Source of the DNA: an uncultured Eubacteriales bacterium
GTDB taxonomy: Bacteria > Bacillota > Clostridia > Oscillospirales > Oscillospiraceae
Direction of reading: 5' to 3'
DNA: 48,526 bases
Assembly: GCA_905198835.1 (NCBI GenBank)
Contig: CAJKDY010000017.1
Span: forward strand, 1 to 48,526
How positions within the stretch are numbered: the stretch's first letter is position 1; every line of letters starts with the position of its first letter. The position numbers and the translations under genes were made by a program. A model generated the notes under the pieces. It was not told the DNA's origin. It saw only the letters and a program-made list of their open reading frames with translations, and searched no databases. Shown here piece by piece: positions 31,843 to 39,102 of this stretch.

Positions 31843-33570
31843 TCAGTTTTTCAGCGTGTCCGCCCAGACCTGGATCTTGGCGATCTTGGCCTGGCAGGCG
31901 TCGATGCTCTCGCCCTGGGTGAGGATGTAGACCTTCACCTTGGGCTCGGTGCCCGAGGGGCGGACGATGACGCTGGTGCCGTCGGAGAGCTCATAGCGCA
32001 GCACGTTGGAGCCGGAGAGCTCCATCTTGGAGTCCTTGCCGCACTCCACGCAGTGGACGCTGCCGTCCTTGTAGTCCTTCTGCTCCTTGACGGCGATACC
32101 GCCGATCTCCACCGGGGGTTTGGAGCGCAGGTCGGCCATGAGCTGGGCCATCTTCTTGAGCCCGTCCAGGCCGGGCATGACCAGGTTCATGGTCTTCTCC
32201 TGGTAGACGCCGTACTTGTCGTAGAGCTCCATCAGCGCGTCGTAGAGGGTCATGCCCCGGTCATAGTACCAAGCGGCCATCTCCGTGGCCACCAGCGAGG
32301 CGGTGACCGCGTCCTTGTCCCGGACAAAGTCGCCCAGCATGTAGCCAAAGCTCTCTTCAAAGGAGAAGACCACGCTTCCTTCGCCGGTGGACTCCAGCTT
32401 GTCCTTCTTCTCGGCCAGGAACTTGAAGCCGGTGAAGGTGGAGTAGCTCTTCATGCCGTTGACTTCGGCGATCTTGTGGGTCATGTTGCTGGAGACGATG
32501 GTGGTCAGAGCCACGGCGTTTTTGGGTAGGGTGCCCATGCGCTTTTTCGCGCCGATGATGTAGTCCAGCATCAAAACGCCGGTCTGGTTGCCAGAGAGGA
32601 CGATGAACTTGCCGTCCTTGCCCCGGACCATCAGACCGATGCGGTCGGCGTCGGGGTCGCTGCCCAGGATAAAGTCCGCGCCCTCCTTGTTAGCCAGCTC
32701 CACGGCCAGCGCGAAGCCCTCAGGGTTTTCCGGGTTAGGCGAGGCCACGGTGGGGAAGTCGCCGTCGATGACCATCTGCTCGGGCACGGGGATGCAGTGC
32801 TTGATGCCCAGACGCTTCAGGGCCTCGGGGATGAGCTTGTGGCCGGTGCCGTGGAAGGGGGTGTAGACCATCTTGAAGCGGTCGGCCACCTTGGCCACCA
32901 CCGCCTTATCCGTGGCCTGCTCCATGACCTTGGCAAGGAACTTCTCGTCGGTCTCCTGGCCCATGATGGTGACAAGACCCGCCTTCACGGCCTCGCCAAA
33001 GTCCATGCGCTTGATGGAGGTAAAGAGGTCCAGCTCACCCATCTTCTTAGCGATGGCATCGGCGTGGTGGGGGGGCAGCTGGGCGCCGTCCTGCCAGTAG
33101 ACCTTATAGCCGTTATACTCCTTGGGGTTGTGGCTGGCGGTGACGTTCACCCCGGCGATGCAGCCGTATTCCCGGATGGCGAAGGACACCTCCGGCGTGG
33201 GCCGCAGGGCGTCAAAGATGCGGCTGGGGATGCCGTTGCCCGCCATGACGGCGCAGACCTCCTCGGCAAACTCCCTGCCGTGGTTGCGGCAGTCGTGGCA
33301 GACGGCCACGCCCCGTTTCACCGCCTCGGGACCCTCGGCCAGAATGACCTCGGCAAAGGCCTGGGTGGCGTGGCGAATGACGTGGATGTTCATCTGATGA
33401 AGGCCCACGCACATGGTGCCCCGCAGTCCGGCGGTGCCGAAGTCCAGGGGGGCAAAAAAGCGGGACTCGATCTCATGGTCGTCGTTTCTGATCGCCTCCA
33501 GCTCGGCCTTTTCCTCGGCAGAGAGAGCGGGGGAGTGGAGCCACTGTTCATAAGTATCACGATAGGACAT
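31843..33570 (-). CDS. Phospho-sugar mutase (phosphoglucomutase/phosphomannomutase)
   Basis: 575 aa from ATG 33570, eight nt after GGAGGT; the longer upstream frame crosses the promoter. Alpha-D-phosphohexomutase family: the FGTAGLRG motif at 44-51, the phosphoserine loop TASHNPKEYNGYK (S146), the Mg-binding GSDPDADRIG, and the C-terminal phosphate-binding VIVRPSGTEPKVKVY. It interconverts glucose-6-P and glucose-1-P (or mannose equivalents), feeding UDP-sugar and glycogen/wall polymer synthesis. The length agrees with the PgcA/PGM2-like branch. It is the first gene of a two-gene operon with DUF815, under a promoter covered by a palindrome. Confidence 0.93.
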   Translation of the reverse strand: MSYRDTYEQWLHSPALSAEEKAELEAIRNDDHEIESRFFAPLDFGTAGLRGTMCVGLHQMNIHVIRHATQAFAEVILAEGPEAVKRGVAVCHDCRNHGREFAEEVCAVMAGNGIPSRIFDALRPTPEVSFAIREYGCIAGVNVTASHNPKEYNGYKVYWQDGAQLPPHHADAIAKKMGELDLFTSIKRMDFGEAVKAGLVTIMGQETDEKFLAKVMEQATDKAVVAKVADRFKMVYTPFHGTGHKLIPEALKRLGIKHCIPVPEQMVIDGDFPTVASPNPENPEGFALAVELANKEGADFILGSDPDADRIGLMVRGKDGKFIVLSGNQTGVLMLDYIIGAKKRMGTLPKNAVALTTIVSSNMTHKIAEVNGMKSYSTFTGFKFLAEKKDKLESTGEGSVVFSFEESFGYMLGDFVRDKDAVTASLVATEMAAWYYDRGMTLYDALMELYDKYGVYQEKTMNLVMPGLDGLKKMAQLMADLRSKPPVEIGGIAVKEQKDYKDGSVHCVECGKDSKMELSGSNVLRYELSDGTSVIVRPSGTEPKVKVYILTQGESIDACQAKIAKIQVWADTLKN

Positions 33571-33591
33571 AGGAAATGACCTCCGTTCATA

Positions 33592-33616
33592 ATATGGTAG
33601 GGTAATTCTACCATAT
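33592..33616. promoter_or_regulatory. Operator-like palindrome before the phosphosugar mutase gene
   Basis: Perfect 9-bp arms ATATGGTAG / CTACCATAT with a 7-nt spacer. The right arm and spacer cover the -10 (complement of 33605-33610). The regulator is unknown. Confidence 0.65.
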
Positions 33617-33633
33617 AAACGGCGGCCATTCAA
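33605..33633 (-). promoter_or_regulatory. Sigma-A promoter of the phosphosugar mutase operon
   Basis: On the minus strand TTGAAT, 17-nt spacer, TAGAAT, 35 nt before the ATG at 33570. Confidence 0.75.
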
Positions 33634-33665
33634 GAGGTTTTTGGATATTTTCAACGATTGATCAA

Positions 33666-33695
33666 GCGCGGCCCCGGCAGCTGCCGGGGCCGCGC
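33666..33695 (-). terminator. 30-bp perfect palindrome ending the rlmH/DUF2007 transcript
   Basis: 15-bp arms GCGCGGCCCCGGCAG / CTGCCGGGGCCGCGC with no spacer, 9 nt past the stop of the 33-aa gene. It is very stable but has no U-tract, so it is a factor-dependent terminator, a 3' stabiliser or a recognition site. Confidence 0.6.
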
Positions 33696-33703
33696 CTTGG
33701 TGT

Positions 33704-33805
33704 TCAGCGCAGCTGGATATAGTCCTCCACGGGGCCGGTGGCCTCATAGAAGCGGCTGTAGGGCAGCGGGCCACCGCCCATGGGGGCCCATAATGGAAAT
33801 GACAT
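33704..33805 (-). CDS. 33-aa microprotein translationally coupled to the DUF2007 gene
   Basis: Short open frame starting at ATG 33805, whose A is also the last base of the TGA of the upstream gene (TGATG overlap). GAGG lies 7 nt upstream inside that gene. The product begins MSFPLWAPMGGGPL and ends with an acidic, aromatic stretch (EATGPVEDYIQLR). It has no family I recognise and is too short to judge domain content. The stop/start overlap and the terminator palindrome right after it argue that it is translated. Confidence 0.55.
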   Translation of the reverse strand: MSFPLWAPMGGGPLPYSRFYEATGPVEDYIQLR

Positions 33806-34116
33806 CACCGCGCCTCTGGCGGGAGGTCCTCCTCGTCCGGCCCGGCGGCGGGGGCGTCCAGTAGCTCCCGAGCCTGATCCAGATAGGAAACGGGGACATA
33901 CAGTTCGATCCCAGCGGTGACGGCACGGCCCAGCATGAGGTTGAGGTATCCGCCCAGGCCCGGCCGCTTGGCGAGGTAGGGGATGCCGAAACTGGTAAGC
34001 ATGGAGCAGAGAATGGACACGTCGCCGGGTACGTCTGAACCCGACAGGAGCAGTGTGCCCTTTTCCGGCTCGCCATCCGCTCCCACGGGCCAGTTTTGCA
34101 GCAGGTCATATTCCAT
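33805..34116 (-). CDS. DUF2007-type putative signal-transducing protein
   Basis: 103 aa. The first half carries a ligand-binding-like ACT/GlnB-style fold typical of DUF2007: GTLLLSGSDVPGDVSILCSM, then GIPYLAKRPGLGGYLNLMLG. IELYVPVSYLDQARELLD closes the domain, followed by an acidic/Pro tail. No catalytic motif is seen. AGGAGGCGG precedes the ATG, 11 bp after rlmH. It is co-transcribed with walJ and rlmH and overlaps the 33-aa gene. Confidence 0.8.
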   Translation of the reverse strand: MEYDLLQNWPVGADGEPEKGTLLLSGSDVPGDVSILCSMLTSFGIPYLAKRPGLGGYLNLMLGRAVTAGIELYVPVSYLDQARELLDAPAAGPDEEDLPPEAR

Positions 34117-34127
34117 ATCGCCGCCTC

Positions 34128-34613
34128 CTATTTATGGTATGGGGAACCTCGGCTGATCTGAAAGCTCCGGTAGAGCTGCTCCAGCACCATGACCCGGGCC
34201 AGGTGATGGGGGAAGGTCATGGGGGACATGCTGAGCCGGTCGTGGGCCTCTCGTTTGAGGGCATCGTCCAGTCCATAGCTACCGCCGATGAGGAACACCA
34301 GCCCCTTGGCACTGCCGTCGGCCCATACGTCCTCCCGGAGCTTGGCGGCCAGCTCCTCGCTGGAGCGCATGCGCCCCTCTACGCACATGGCGATAACATA
34401 GGCGTTTGGCGGCAGCTTGACCCGGATGGCGGCGGCCTCCTTTTTCAAGGCGGCGTCAATGAGGGCGGGGGAGGGATCGGCAGGCAGCTTCTCCTCGGCA
34501 AGCTCGGTAATAGTCAGCTTACAAAAGGCCCCCAGCCGCTTTTGATACTCAGCGCAGGCGTCGGCGTAGAACCGCTCCTTCAGCTTGCCCACGCAGATGA
34601 GTTGAACGTTCAT
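34128..34613 (-). CDS. rlmH: 23S rRNA (pseudouridine-1915-N3)-methyltransferase RlmH
   Basis: 161 aa SPOUT methyltransferase acting on helix 69 of assembled 70S ribosomes with S-adenosylmethionine. Marks are the start VQLICVGKLKERFYADACAE, the SAM-site motif LVFLIGGSYGLDDA and the very conserved end MTFPHHLARVMVLEQLYRSF with RGSPYHK. GGAGGTG, lying in the last codons of walJ, is its ribosome site, and the ATG starts one base after the walJ stop. WalJ-RlmH proximity is common in Firmicutes. Confidence 0.97.
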   Translation of the reverse strand: MNVQLICVGKLKERFYADACAEYQKRLGAFCKLTITELAEEKLPADPSPALIDAALKKEAAAIRVKLPPNAYVIAMCVEGRMRSSEELAAKLREDVWADGSAKGLVFLIGGSYGLDDALKREAHDRLSMSPMTFPHHLARVMVLEQLYRSFQISRGSPYHK

Positions 34614-34614
34614 G

Positions 34615-35382
34615 TCACACCTCCACGCGCAGACCGTTAGAGAACACCGGGGCCACCTCGACGCGGGTATCGAACCCTGCCAGCGCCTGCTCTACCGCCT
34701 GACGGGCCAGGGCGGGGGAGTTGTTCTGCTGGGACAGGTGAGCCAGCACCACGGTGTGGGCCCCGTGCTGGGCGGCAAGGGCGCACAGCGCCGCGCCGTC
34801 CTCGTTGCACAGATGTCCCTCCGGCCCGGCCACCCGCCGCTGGAGCGGGTAGGGATAGGGCCCGTTATGTAGGCAGTCCAGGTCGTGGTTACACTCGACG
34901 ACCGCCACCGCGCAGCCCTTGACCCCATCCTCCACGGCGCCGGTCACTACGCCCAGATCAGTGACGATACAGGCGCTCTTGCCGGTGGCCTCTGTGAAAC
35001 GGTAGCCCACTGACCCCGGCGCGTCATGCCGGGTGGGGATGCCCAGCACCGTCAGCCCTGCCAGTTCAAAGGGCTTTCCGGCCTGGAGTGTGCGGGCGCG
35101 GTGGGCCATAGCGTAGCGGTAGCAGAGCTGCTGGTGGGCGGGGGCAGTGGCGTAGATGGGAAAATCCGTATGCTTGAGCAGGATCTCCAGCCCGGCAGTG
35201 TGGTCCCGATGGGGATGGGTGATGACCGCGGCGGTCAGGGCTTCCAGGCTCACATTCCAGTGGGCCAGACAGGCGGCCATGCGGCGGCAGGACAGCCCCG
35301 CGTCCACCAGGATGTGGGCGTCGCCCTGGGAGATCAAAGCGCAGTTGCCCGTAGAGCCGCTGGCAAAAATGGTGATGTACAT
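34615..35382 (-). CDS. walJ: MBL-fold hydrolase WalJ (YycJ)
   Basis: 255 aa metallo-beta-lactamase-fold protein. It begins ITIFASGSTGNCALISQGDAH, and the metal motif is THPHRDHTAG (HxHxDH form). Further ligands lie in VVECNHD and VVLAHLSQQNN. WalJ is encoded with walRK in Bacillus and related genera and is linked to coordination of division with replication; its activity resembles a DNA exonuclease. Here murA separates it from yycI. ATAGGAGG precedes the ATG, only 15 bp after the murA terminator, and no promoter fits between, so expression depends on read-through. Confidence 0.92.
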   Translation of the reverse strand: MYITIFASGSTGNCALISQGDAHILVDAGLSCRRMAACLAHWNVSLEALTAAVITHPHRDHTAGLEILLKHTDFPIYATAPAHQQLCYRYAMAHRARTLQAGKPFELAGLTVLGIPTRHDAPGSVGYRFTEATGKSACIVTDLGVVTGAVEDGVKGCAVAVVECNHDLDCLHNGPYPYPLQRRVAGPEGHLCNEDGAALCALAAQHGAHTVVLAHLSQQNNSPALARQAVEQALAGFDTRVEVAPVFSNGLRVEV

Positions 35383-35396
35383 GGCTTCCTCCTATG

Positions 35397-35423
35397 AAAA
35401 AAGCGGCGGCAAATGCCGCCGCT
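35397..35423 (-). terminator. Terminator after murA
   Basis: Minus-strand stem AGCGGCGGCA / TGCCGCCGCT with a 2-nt loop, then T6. It must be leaky if walJ-rlmH lack their own promoter. Confidence 0.88.
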
Positions 35424-35449
35424 CAAACGCGATCTTGGCGGGTGGTCGC

Positions 35450-36748
35450 TCAGCCCGCGTTGGGTTGAGCGACCTCCTCGGGGTCGGGGGTGTCGATGAC
35501 CTTGATCTCCGCGCCTACGCCGCTGAGCTTGCGGACGATGTCCTCATAGCCCCGCTCGATGTGGTAGACAGAGTCGATCTCCGTCACGCCATGGGCGGCA
35601 AGGCCCGCGATGACCATAGCGGCTCCGGCCCGCAGATCGCAGGCCCGGACCGGCGCGCCGGTAAGCTGGCCCACGCCCTCGATGACGGCCACCTTGCCGT
35701 CCACCTGGATGTGAGCGCCCATGCGGCGGAATTCGTCCACATAGCGGTAGCGGTTGTCCCAAACGCCCTCGGTGAGTACGCTGGTGCCCTCAGCCAGACA
35801 GAGACACGCGGCGATCTGGGGCTGCATATCCGTGGGAAAGCCGGGGTAAGGCATGGTCTTCACGTTGGCCTTGTGGAGTTGGCCGGTGCTGCGGACCAAA
35901 AGGGCGTCGTCTTCTTCAATGATGTCCACGCCCATCTCCTGGAGCTTGGCGGTGATGCACTCCAGGTGCTTGGGAATGACGTTGTTGATGCGCACCTCGC
36001 CTCCGGCAGCGGCCACGGCGGCCATATAAGTGCCCGCCTCGATCTGGTCGGGAATGATGGAGTAGGTCCCGCCGCTGAGGCGGTCCACGCCCCGGACCTT
36101 GATCACATCGGTGCCCGCGCCCCGGATGTCGGCCCCCATGGAGTTGAGGAAGTTGGCCAGATCCACGATGTGGGGCTCCTTGGCGGCGTTTTCAATGATA
36201 GTCATGCCGTCGGCCAGGGTGGCGGCCAGCATGATGTTCATGGTGGCGCCCACCGAGACGATGTCCAAGTAGACCTGGGCGCCCTTGAGGCGGCCGCCCT
36301 TGGCCTTGGCGCTGATATAGCCGCCCCGGACGTCTACCTCCGCTCCCATGGCGGAAAAGCCTTTGATATGCTGGTCGATGGGCCGACCACCCAGATCGCA
36401 GCCGCCGGGAGGGGGCACCTGGGCCGAGCCAAAGCGCGACAAAAGCGCCCCGATGAGATAATAGCTGGCACGGATCTTACGGGCCAGATTATCCGGGACG
36501 CTTTGATTGCGGATATGGGAACAGTCGATATCGACGGTGGTGCGGTTGACGGTGCGGACCTCCGCACCCAAGTCCTGCAAAATATTCAGGATCAGCGTCA
36601 CATCGCTGATCTGGGGGATGTTTTCGATGCGGCAGACCCCATCCACCAAAAGGGCGGCGGGGAGGATGGCCACGGCGGCATTCTTCGCGCCGCTGATCTC
36701 AATTGTACCGGAAAGGGGACGCCCGCCGGTGATCACATATTTTGTCAA
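35450..36748 (-). CDS. murA: UDP-N-acetylglucosamine 1-carboxyvinyltransferase
   Basis: First committed step of peptidoglycan synthesis: transfers enolpyruvate from PEP to UDP-GlcNAc. 432 aa. The N-terminal ITGGRPLSGTIEISGAKNAA holds the catalytic lysine (K22), and the loop VPPPGGCDLGGRPIDQH has the fosfomycin-target cysteine C117. The inside-out barrel repeats are complete. The start is TTG at 36748, eight nt after GAGGG; no ATG fits. Its place between yycI and walJ inside the Wal region is unusual compared with Bacillus. It has its own promoter region with repeated half-sites. Firmicutes often have two murA genes; this copy cannot be assigned to either without the genome. Confidence 0.95.
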   Translation of the reverse strand: MTKYVITGGRPLSGTIEISGAKNAAVAILPAALLVDGVCRIENIPQISDVTLILNILQDLGAEVRTVNRTTVDIDCSHIRNQSVPDNLARKIRASYYLIGALLSRFGSAQVPPPGGCDLGGRPIDQHIKGFSAMGAEVDVRGGYISAKAKGGRLKGAQVYLDIVSVGATMNIMLAATLADGMTIIENAAKEPHIVDLANFLNSMGADIRGAGTDVIKVRGVDRLSGGTYSIIPDQIEAGTYMAAVAAAGGEVRINNVIPKHLECITAKLQEMGVDIIEEDDALLVRSTGQLHKANVKTMPYPGFPTDMQPQIAACLCLAEGTSVLTEGVWDNRYRYVDEFRRMGAHIQVDGKVAVIEGVGQLTGAPVRACDLRAGAAMVIAGLAAHGVTEIDSVYHIERGYEDIVRKLSGVGAEIKVIDTPDPEEVAQPNAG

Positions 36749-36766
36749 TGTTATAACCCTCTATAT

Positions 36767-36787
36767 CCAGGGCCTGTCATACCCTGG
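36767..36787 (-). other. Short stem in the murA leader
   Basis: CCAGGG / CCCTGG with a 9-nt loop, close to the ribosome site of murA. The leader of about 140 nt may be regulatory, but no known riboswitch is recognised. Confidence 0.35.
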
Positions 36788-36863
36788 GGAAATCTACCCG
36801 CCGATCCGAAACGGCGCCCTTGAAGGAGGGCAGAGCGGCAGGTGAATGTAATGCGAAGCCATT

Positions 36864-36902
36864 TGTGTGGTAGCTTATATACCACATATAGTATACCACA
36901 CA
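36864..36902. promoter_or_regulatory. Repeated TGTGGTA half-sites upstream of murA
   Basis: TGTGTGGTA (36864-36872) and its inverse TACCACACA (36894-36902) flank a third half-site TACCACAT (36880-36887). They surround the -10 at 36890-36895. The half-sites do not match the WalR consensus of repeated TGTWAH. Confidence 0.55.
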
Positions 36903-36917
36903 TCTGAGGAAAAACAA
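36890..36917 (-). promoter_or_regulatory. Probable promoter of murA
   Basis: Minus strand TTGTTT, 16-nt spacer, TATACT. The surrounding 100 bp is strikingly AT-rich for this genome. Confidence 0.55.
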
Positions 36918-36998
36918 GACAAAAATGAAATTTTTGAAAATTTTTTGCAAATCCCACAAAAAGAGGGAACCATTTTGAAAAATCTCCGTAATCGCCGT

Positions 36999-37826
36999 CT
37001 AGCCCCGGCTGACCACGCCGGTAAGGGCGTTGACAATATAGGGATTGGTGTCCGTTTCCAGCCGCAGTACCGGCGTCAGGCGCAGGACGCCGGTGGCGTC
37101 GGTGGACAATACATAGCCCTGGGCGGCGGAGCGGATGGCGGTGCAGGCGTCGCCGGAATCGATGATGCCCGAGCGAAAGCGCACCAGCAGCGTGGCCATA
37201 GACAAGCACTCGCCCTGGGAAGGGTCGGCCGCAGGCTGGCCCACAAGGCGGGAGCCGTGGATGGAGCGCGGCTGGCCGTCCTGATACCAGACCCGAAGGG
37301 CGCAGGAAAAGACGGGGCGGTCGCCGCAGCTCTGTACCAGGGTCAGCGCATCACCCTCGGCGGCGGTCTCCTGGCCGGTGAGGACACAGGGGAAGCCCAG
37401 CTGCCGGACCAGATCCTGGGCGTGGGCGGCCAGGTCCTGATCCTGGGGTACGGGATAAGCGCCTTCGGAGAAGGTGACGCCAATGCCGCCATCGGCCCGG
37501 ACTTCGGCGGAGCCCAGGGGTCCGGTGTAGAGGGACACAAGGCCCCGCTGGGTCAGAGTGGTGCCCTGGCCCAGAAGGTCGGTGAACTGCTCCAGCTCCT
37601 CCTGGGCATCCCGGGTCAAGGTCATGGGCTGGGAGAAGTCATCATCGGGAATATCCGAAAGGTCCACCGAGATGCCCCGCTGCTCCAGCAACTCCACCGC
37701 GTCGGCCAGGGCCTGGCGGCGGTATTGATGGGTCTCGACGCGCTGGAAGATGGTCAGGCCCAGAAGCAGCGCGTTGGTGATGAGGAGGATGAGGAGGATG
37801 ATGTTTTTCAGCTTTGCGCTTTCCAT
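36999..37826 (-). CDS. yycI: YycI family two-component system regulatory protein
   Basis: 275 aa from ATG 37826, nine nt after AGGAGG; the longer upstream frame overlaps yycH. A single N-terminal membrane helix (KNIILLILLITNALLLGLTIF) is followed by an extracytoplasmic domain, with the repeated YycI/YycH-type fold (SCALRVWYQDGQPRSIHGSR). YycI and YycH form a membrane complex that tunes the WalK kinase. The sequence is divergent and was assigned as much by position after yycH as by similarity. It ends at 36999, and a 250-bp gap with the murA promoter follows. Confidence 0.85.
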   Translation of the reverse strand: MESAKLKNIILLILLITNALLLGLTIFQRVETHQYRRQALADAVELLEQRGISVDLSDIPDDDFSQPMTLTRDAQEELEQFTDLLGQGTTLTQRGLVSLYTGPLGSAEVRADGGIGVTFSEGAYPVPQDQDLAAHAQDLVRQLGFPCVLTGQETAAEGDALTLVQSCGDRPVFSCALRVWYQDGQPRSIHGSRLVGQPAADPSQGECLSMATLLVRFRSGIIDSGDACTAIRSAAQGYVLSTDATGVLRLTPVLRLETDTNPYIVNALTGVVSRG

Positions 37827-37830
37827 GCCC

Positions 37831-39102
37831 TCAGGCCTCCTTTTCCCGGACGGCCCAGAAGGGGGAGAGGGACTGGGCCGCGCCATTATCGTCGTAAAAC
37901 AGCTCTAAGCTCTGCTCCACGGAACCGGGCAGGGCCGCGGCGGCCTGCTCCTGGGGCAAAAGCAGCACAGACTGCTCCTCCAGCACCGTGTAGTTCCGGG
38001 GCTTGAGAGTAAAGGCGGTAATGGCGCCGTTCTCTACGGTGAACTGGGCGCACCAATCCTCGCCGTGGATCAAAATGGCGGCGCCCCGGTAGGCGTAGCC
38101 ATAGCGGACCACAGTGGCGCCGCCTTCGGTGCGGACCTGCCGCAGCGTCAGCCGAGCGCTACCGCCCAGCGCGCCCACAGTTTTCTCCGCCAGGGCCCGG
38201 GTAGCGTCCACCGGGTCCGTCGCCTCAAAGCGGATCTGGGAGTTATCGGACCGTCTGTATGTGAGCTGGCCTGCTATGCCGATGCGCAGGGTCTCGCCGC
38301 TGTCGGTGATGGCCCAGCCGCCGGTGATGTCGTAGAGGGGGTTGGTCTGGGGGTGGAAGGACAGAGTCTGCAAAAGCTGGCGCAGGGTCTCGCTGGGCTG
38401 GGCGTCAGTCCCCGGCGTCACCGGGTCCTGGACGGCCAACTGCGGGAGACTGGGCGTGCCGGGCAAAGTCAGCGTGTCGGAGCGGAGAGGACGGTAGCTG
38501 GCGTCCTCCATGGCAAAGCGGGCGCCGTTGGGGGAGCAGAGGTCAAAGAGGTCCTCCAGAGCGCCAGACAGGTCGGCGTTCAGTGCGCAGGCCCACAGGC
38601 CGTCGGATTGATCCCGGAAGTAGAGCACATCGGCGGTGACGCACAGCTGCTTGGCCTGAAAGCCGGCCAGCGCAGAGCGCTCCTGACCGGAGAGCCAGCG
38701 CGCCAGGGAGTCCAGCGGCATGGGGCCGGGATATTCGCAAAATACGCCCGGATCGGTAAGGGCCTTCAGCCAGCCTGAGCGGCTGGAGTGCAAGGGGGTG
38801 TCCGCCGCGCTGAGGGCCTCGGCCAGCAGGGCGGAGACCTGGGTATAGCCCTCCTGGTCCTCCTGGTGGTACAAAACGCCGTAGCGCCCCTCGTCCCAGG
38901 TGACGGCAAAGGCGGCAGGTCGAATGGTCAGGTCGGAGAAGGAGGTCGAGGGCACGGCGGCGTCAGGCTCCGTGGCGGCAAAAAGGGTCTGAGCCTGCCG
39001 GGAAAAGAGGACCCGGCTAGCCAGATAGACCGCCGAGCAGGTCAAAAGCAATATGAGAAGGCTCTTGGCGCCCTCCCACAATCGGCGGCGTTTTCCCCTC
39101 AT
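37831..39102 (-). CDS. yycH: YycH family two-component system regulatory protein
   Basis: 423 aa. An N-terminal basic stretch and one membrane helix (GAKSLLILLLTCSAVYLASRVLF) lead to a large extracytoplasmic region. The ATG at 39102 overlaps the walK stop (ATGA), so translation is coupled. It resembles YycH by its layout, with a late region (NPLYDITGGWAITDSGETLR and YRGAAILIHGEDWCAQFTVE) and by its place in the walR-walK-yycH-yycI order. It is expected to interact with YycI and WalK in the membrane. Confidence 0.85.
   Translation of the reverse strand: MRGKRRRLWEGAKSLLILLLTCSAVYLASRVLFSRQAQTLFAATEPDAAVPSTSFSDLTIRPAAFAVTWDEGRYGVLYHQEDQEGYTQVSALLAEALSAADTPLHSSRSGWLKALTDPGVFCEYPGPMPLDSLARWLSGQERSALAGFQAKQLCVTADVLYFRDQSDGLWACALNADLSGALEDLFDLCSPNGARFAMEDASYRPLRSDTLTLPGTPSLPQLAVQDPVTPGTDAQPSETLRQLLQTLSFHPQTNPLYDITGGWAITDSGETLRIGIAGQLTYRRSDNSQIRFEATDPVDATRALAEKTVGALGGSARLTLRQVRTEGGATVVRYGYAYRGAAILIHGEDWCAQFTVENGAITAFTLKPRNYTVLEEQSVLLLPQEQAAAALPGSVEQSLELFYDDNGAAQSLSPFWAVREKEA

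Noticed and set aside
35156..36823. Plus-strand open frame of 555 codons opposite murA
   Set aside because: murA is complete on the minus strand with its catalytic Cys and Lys. The plus frame lacks any domain.
36864..36902. WalR binding boxes upstream of murA
   Set aside because: The half-site TGTGGTA does not match the TGTWAH-N5-TGTWAH consensus in sequence or spacing.
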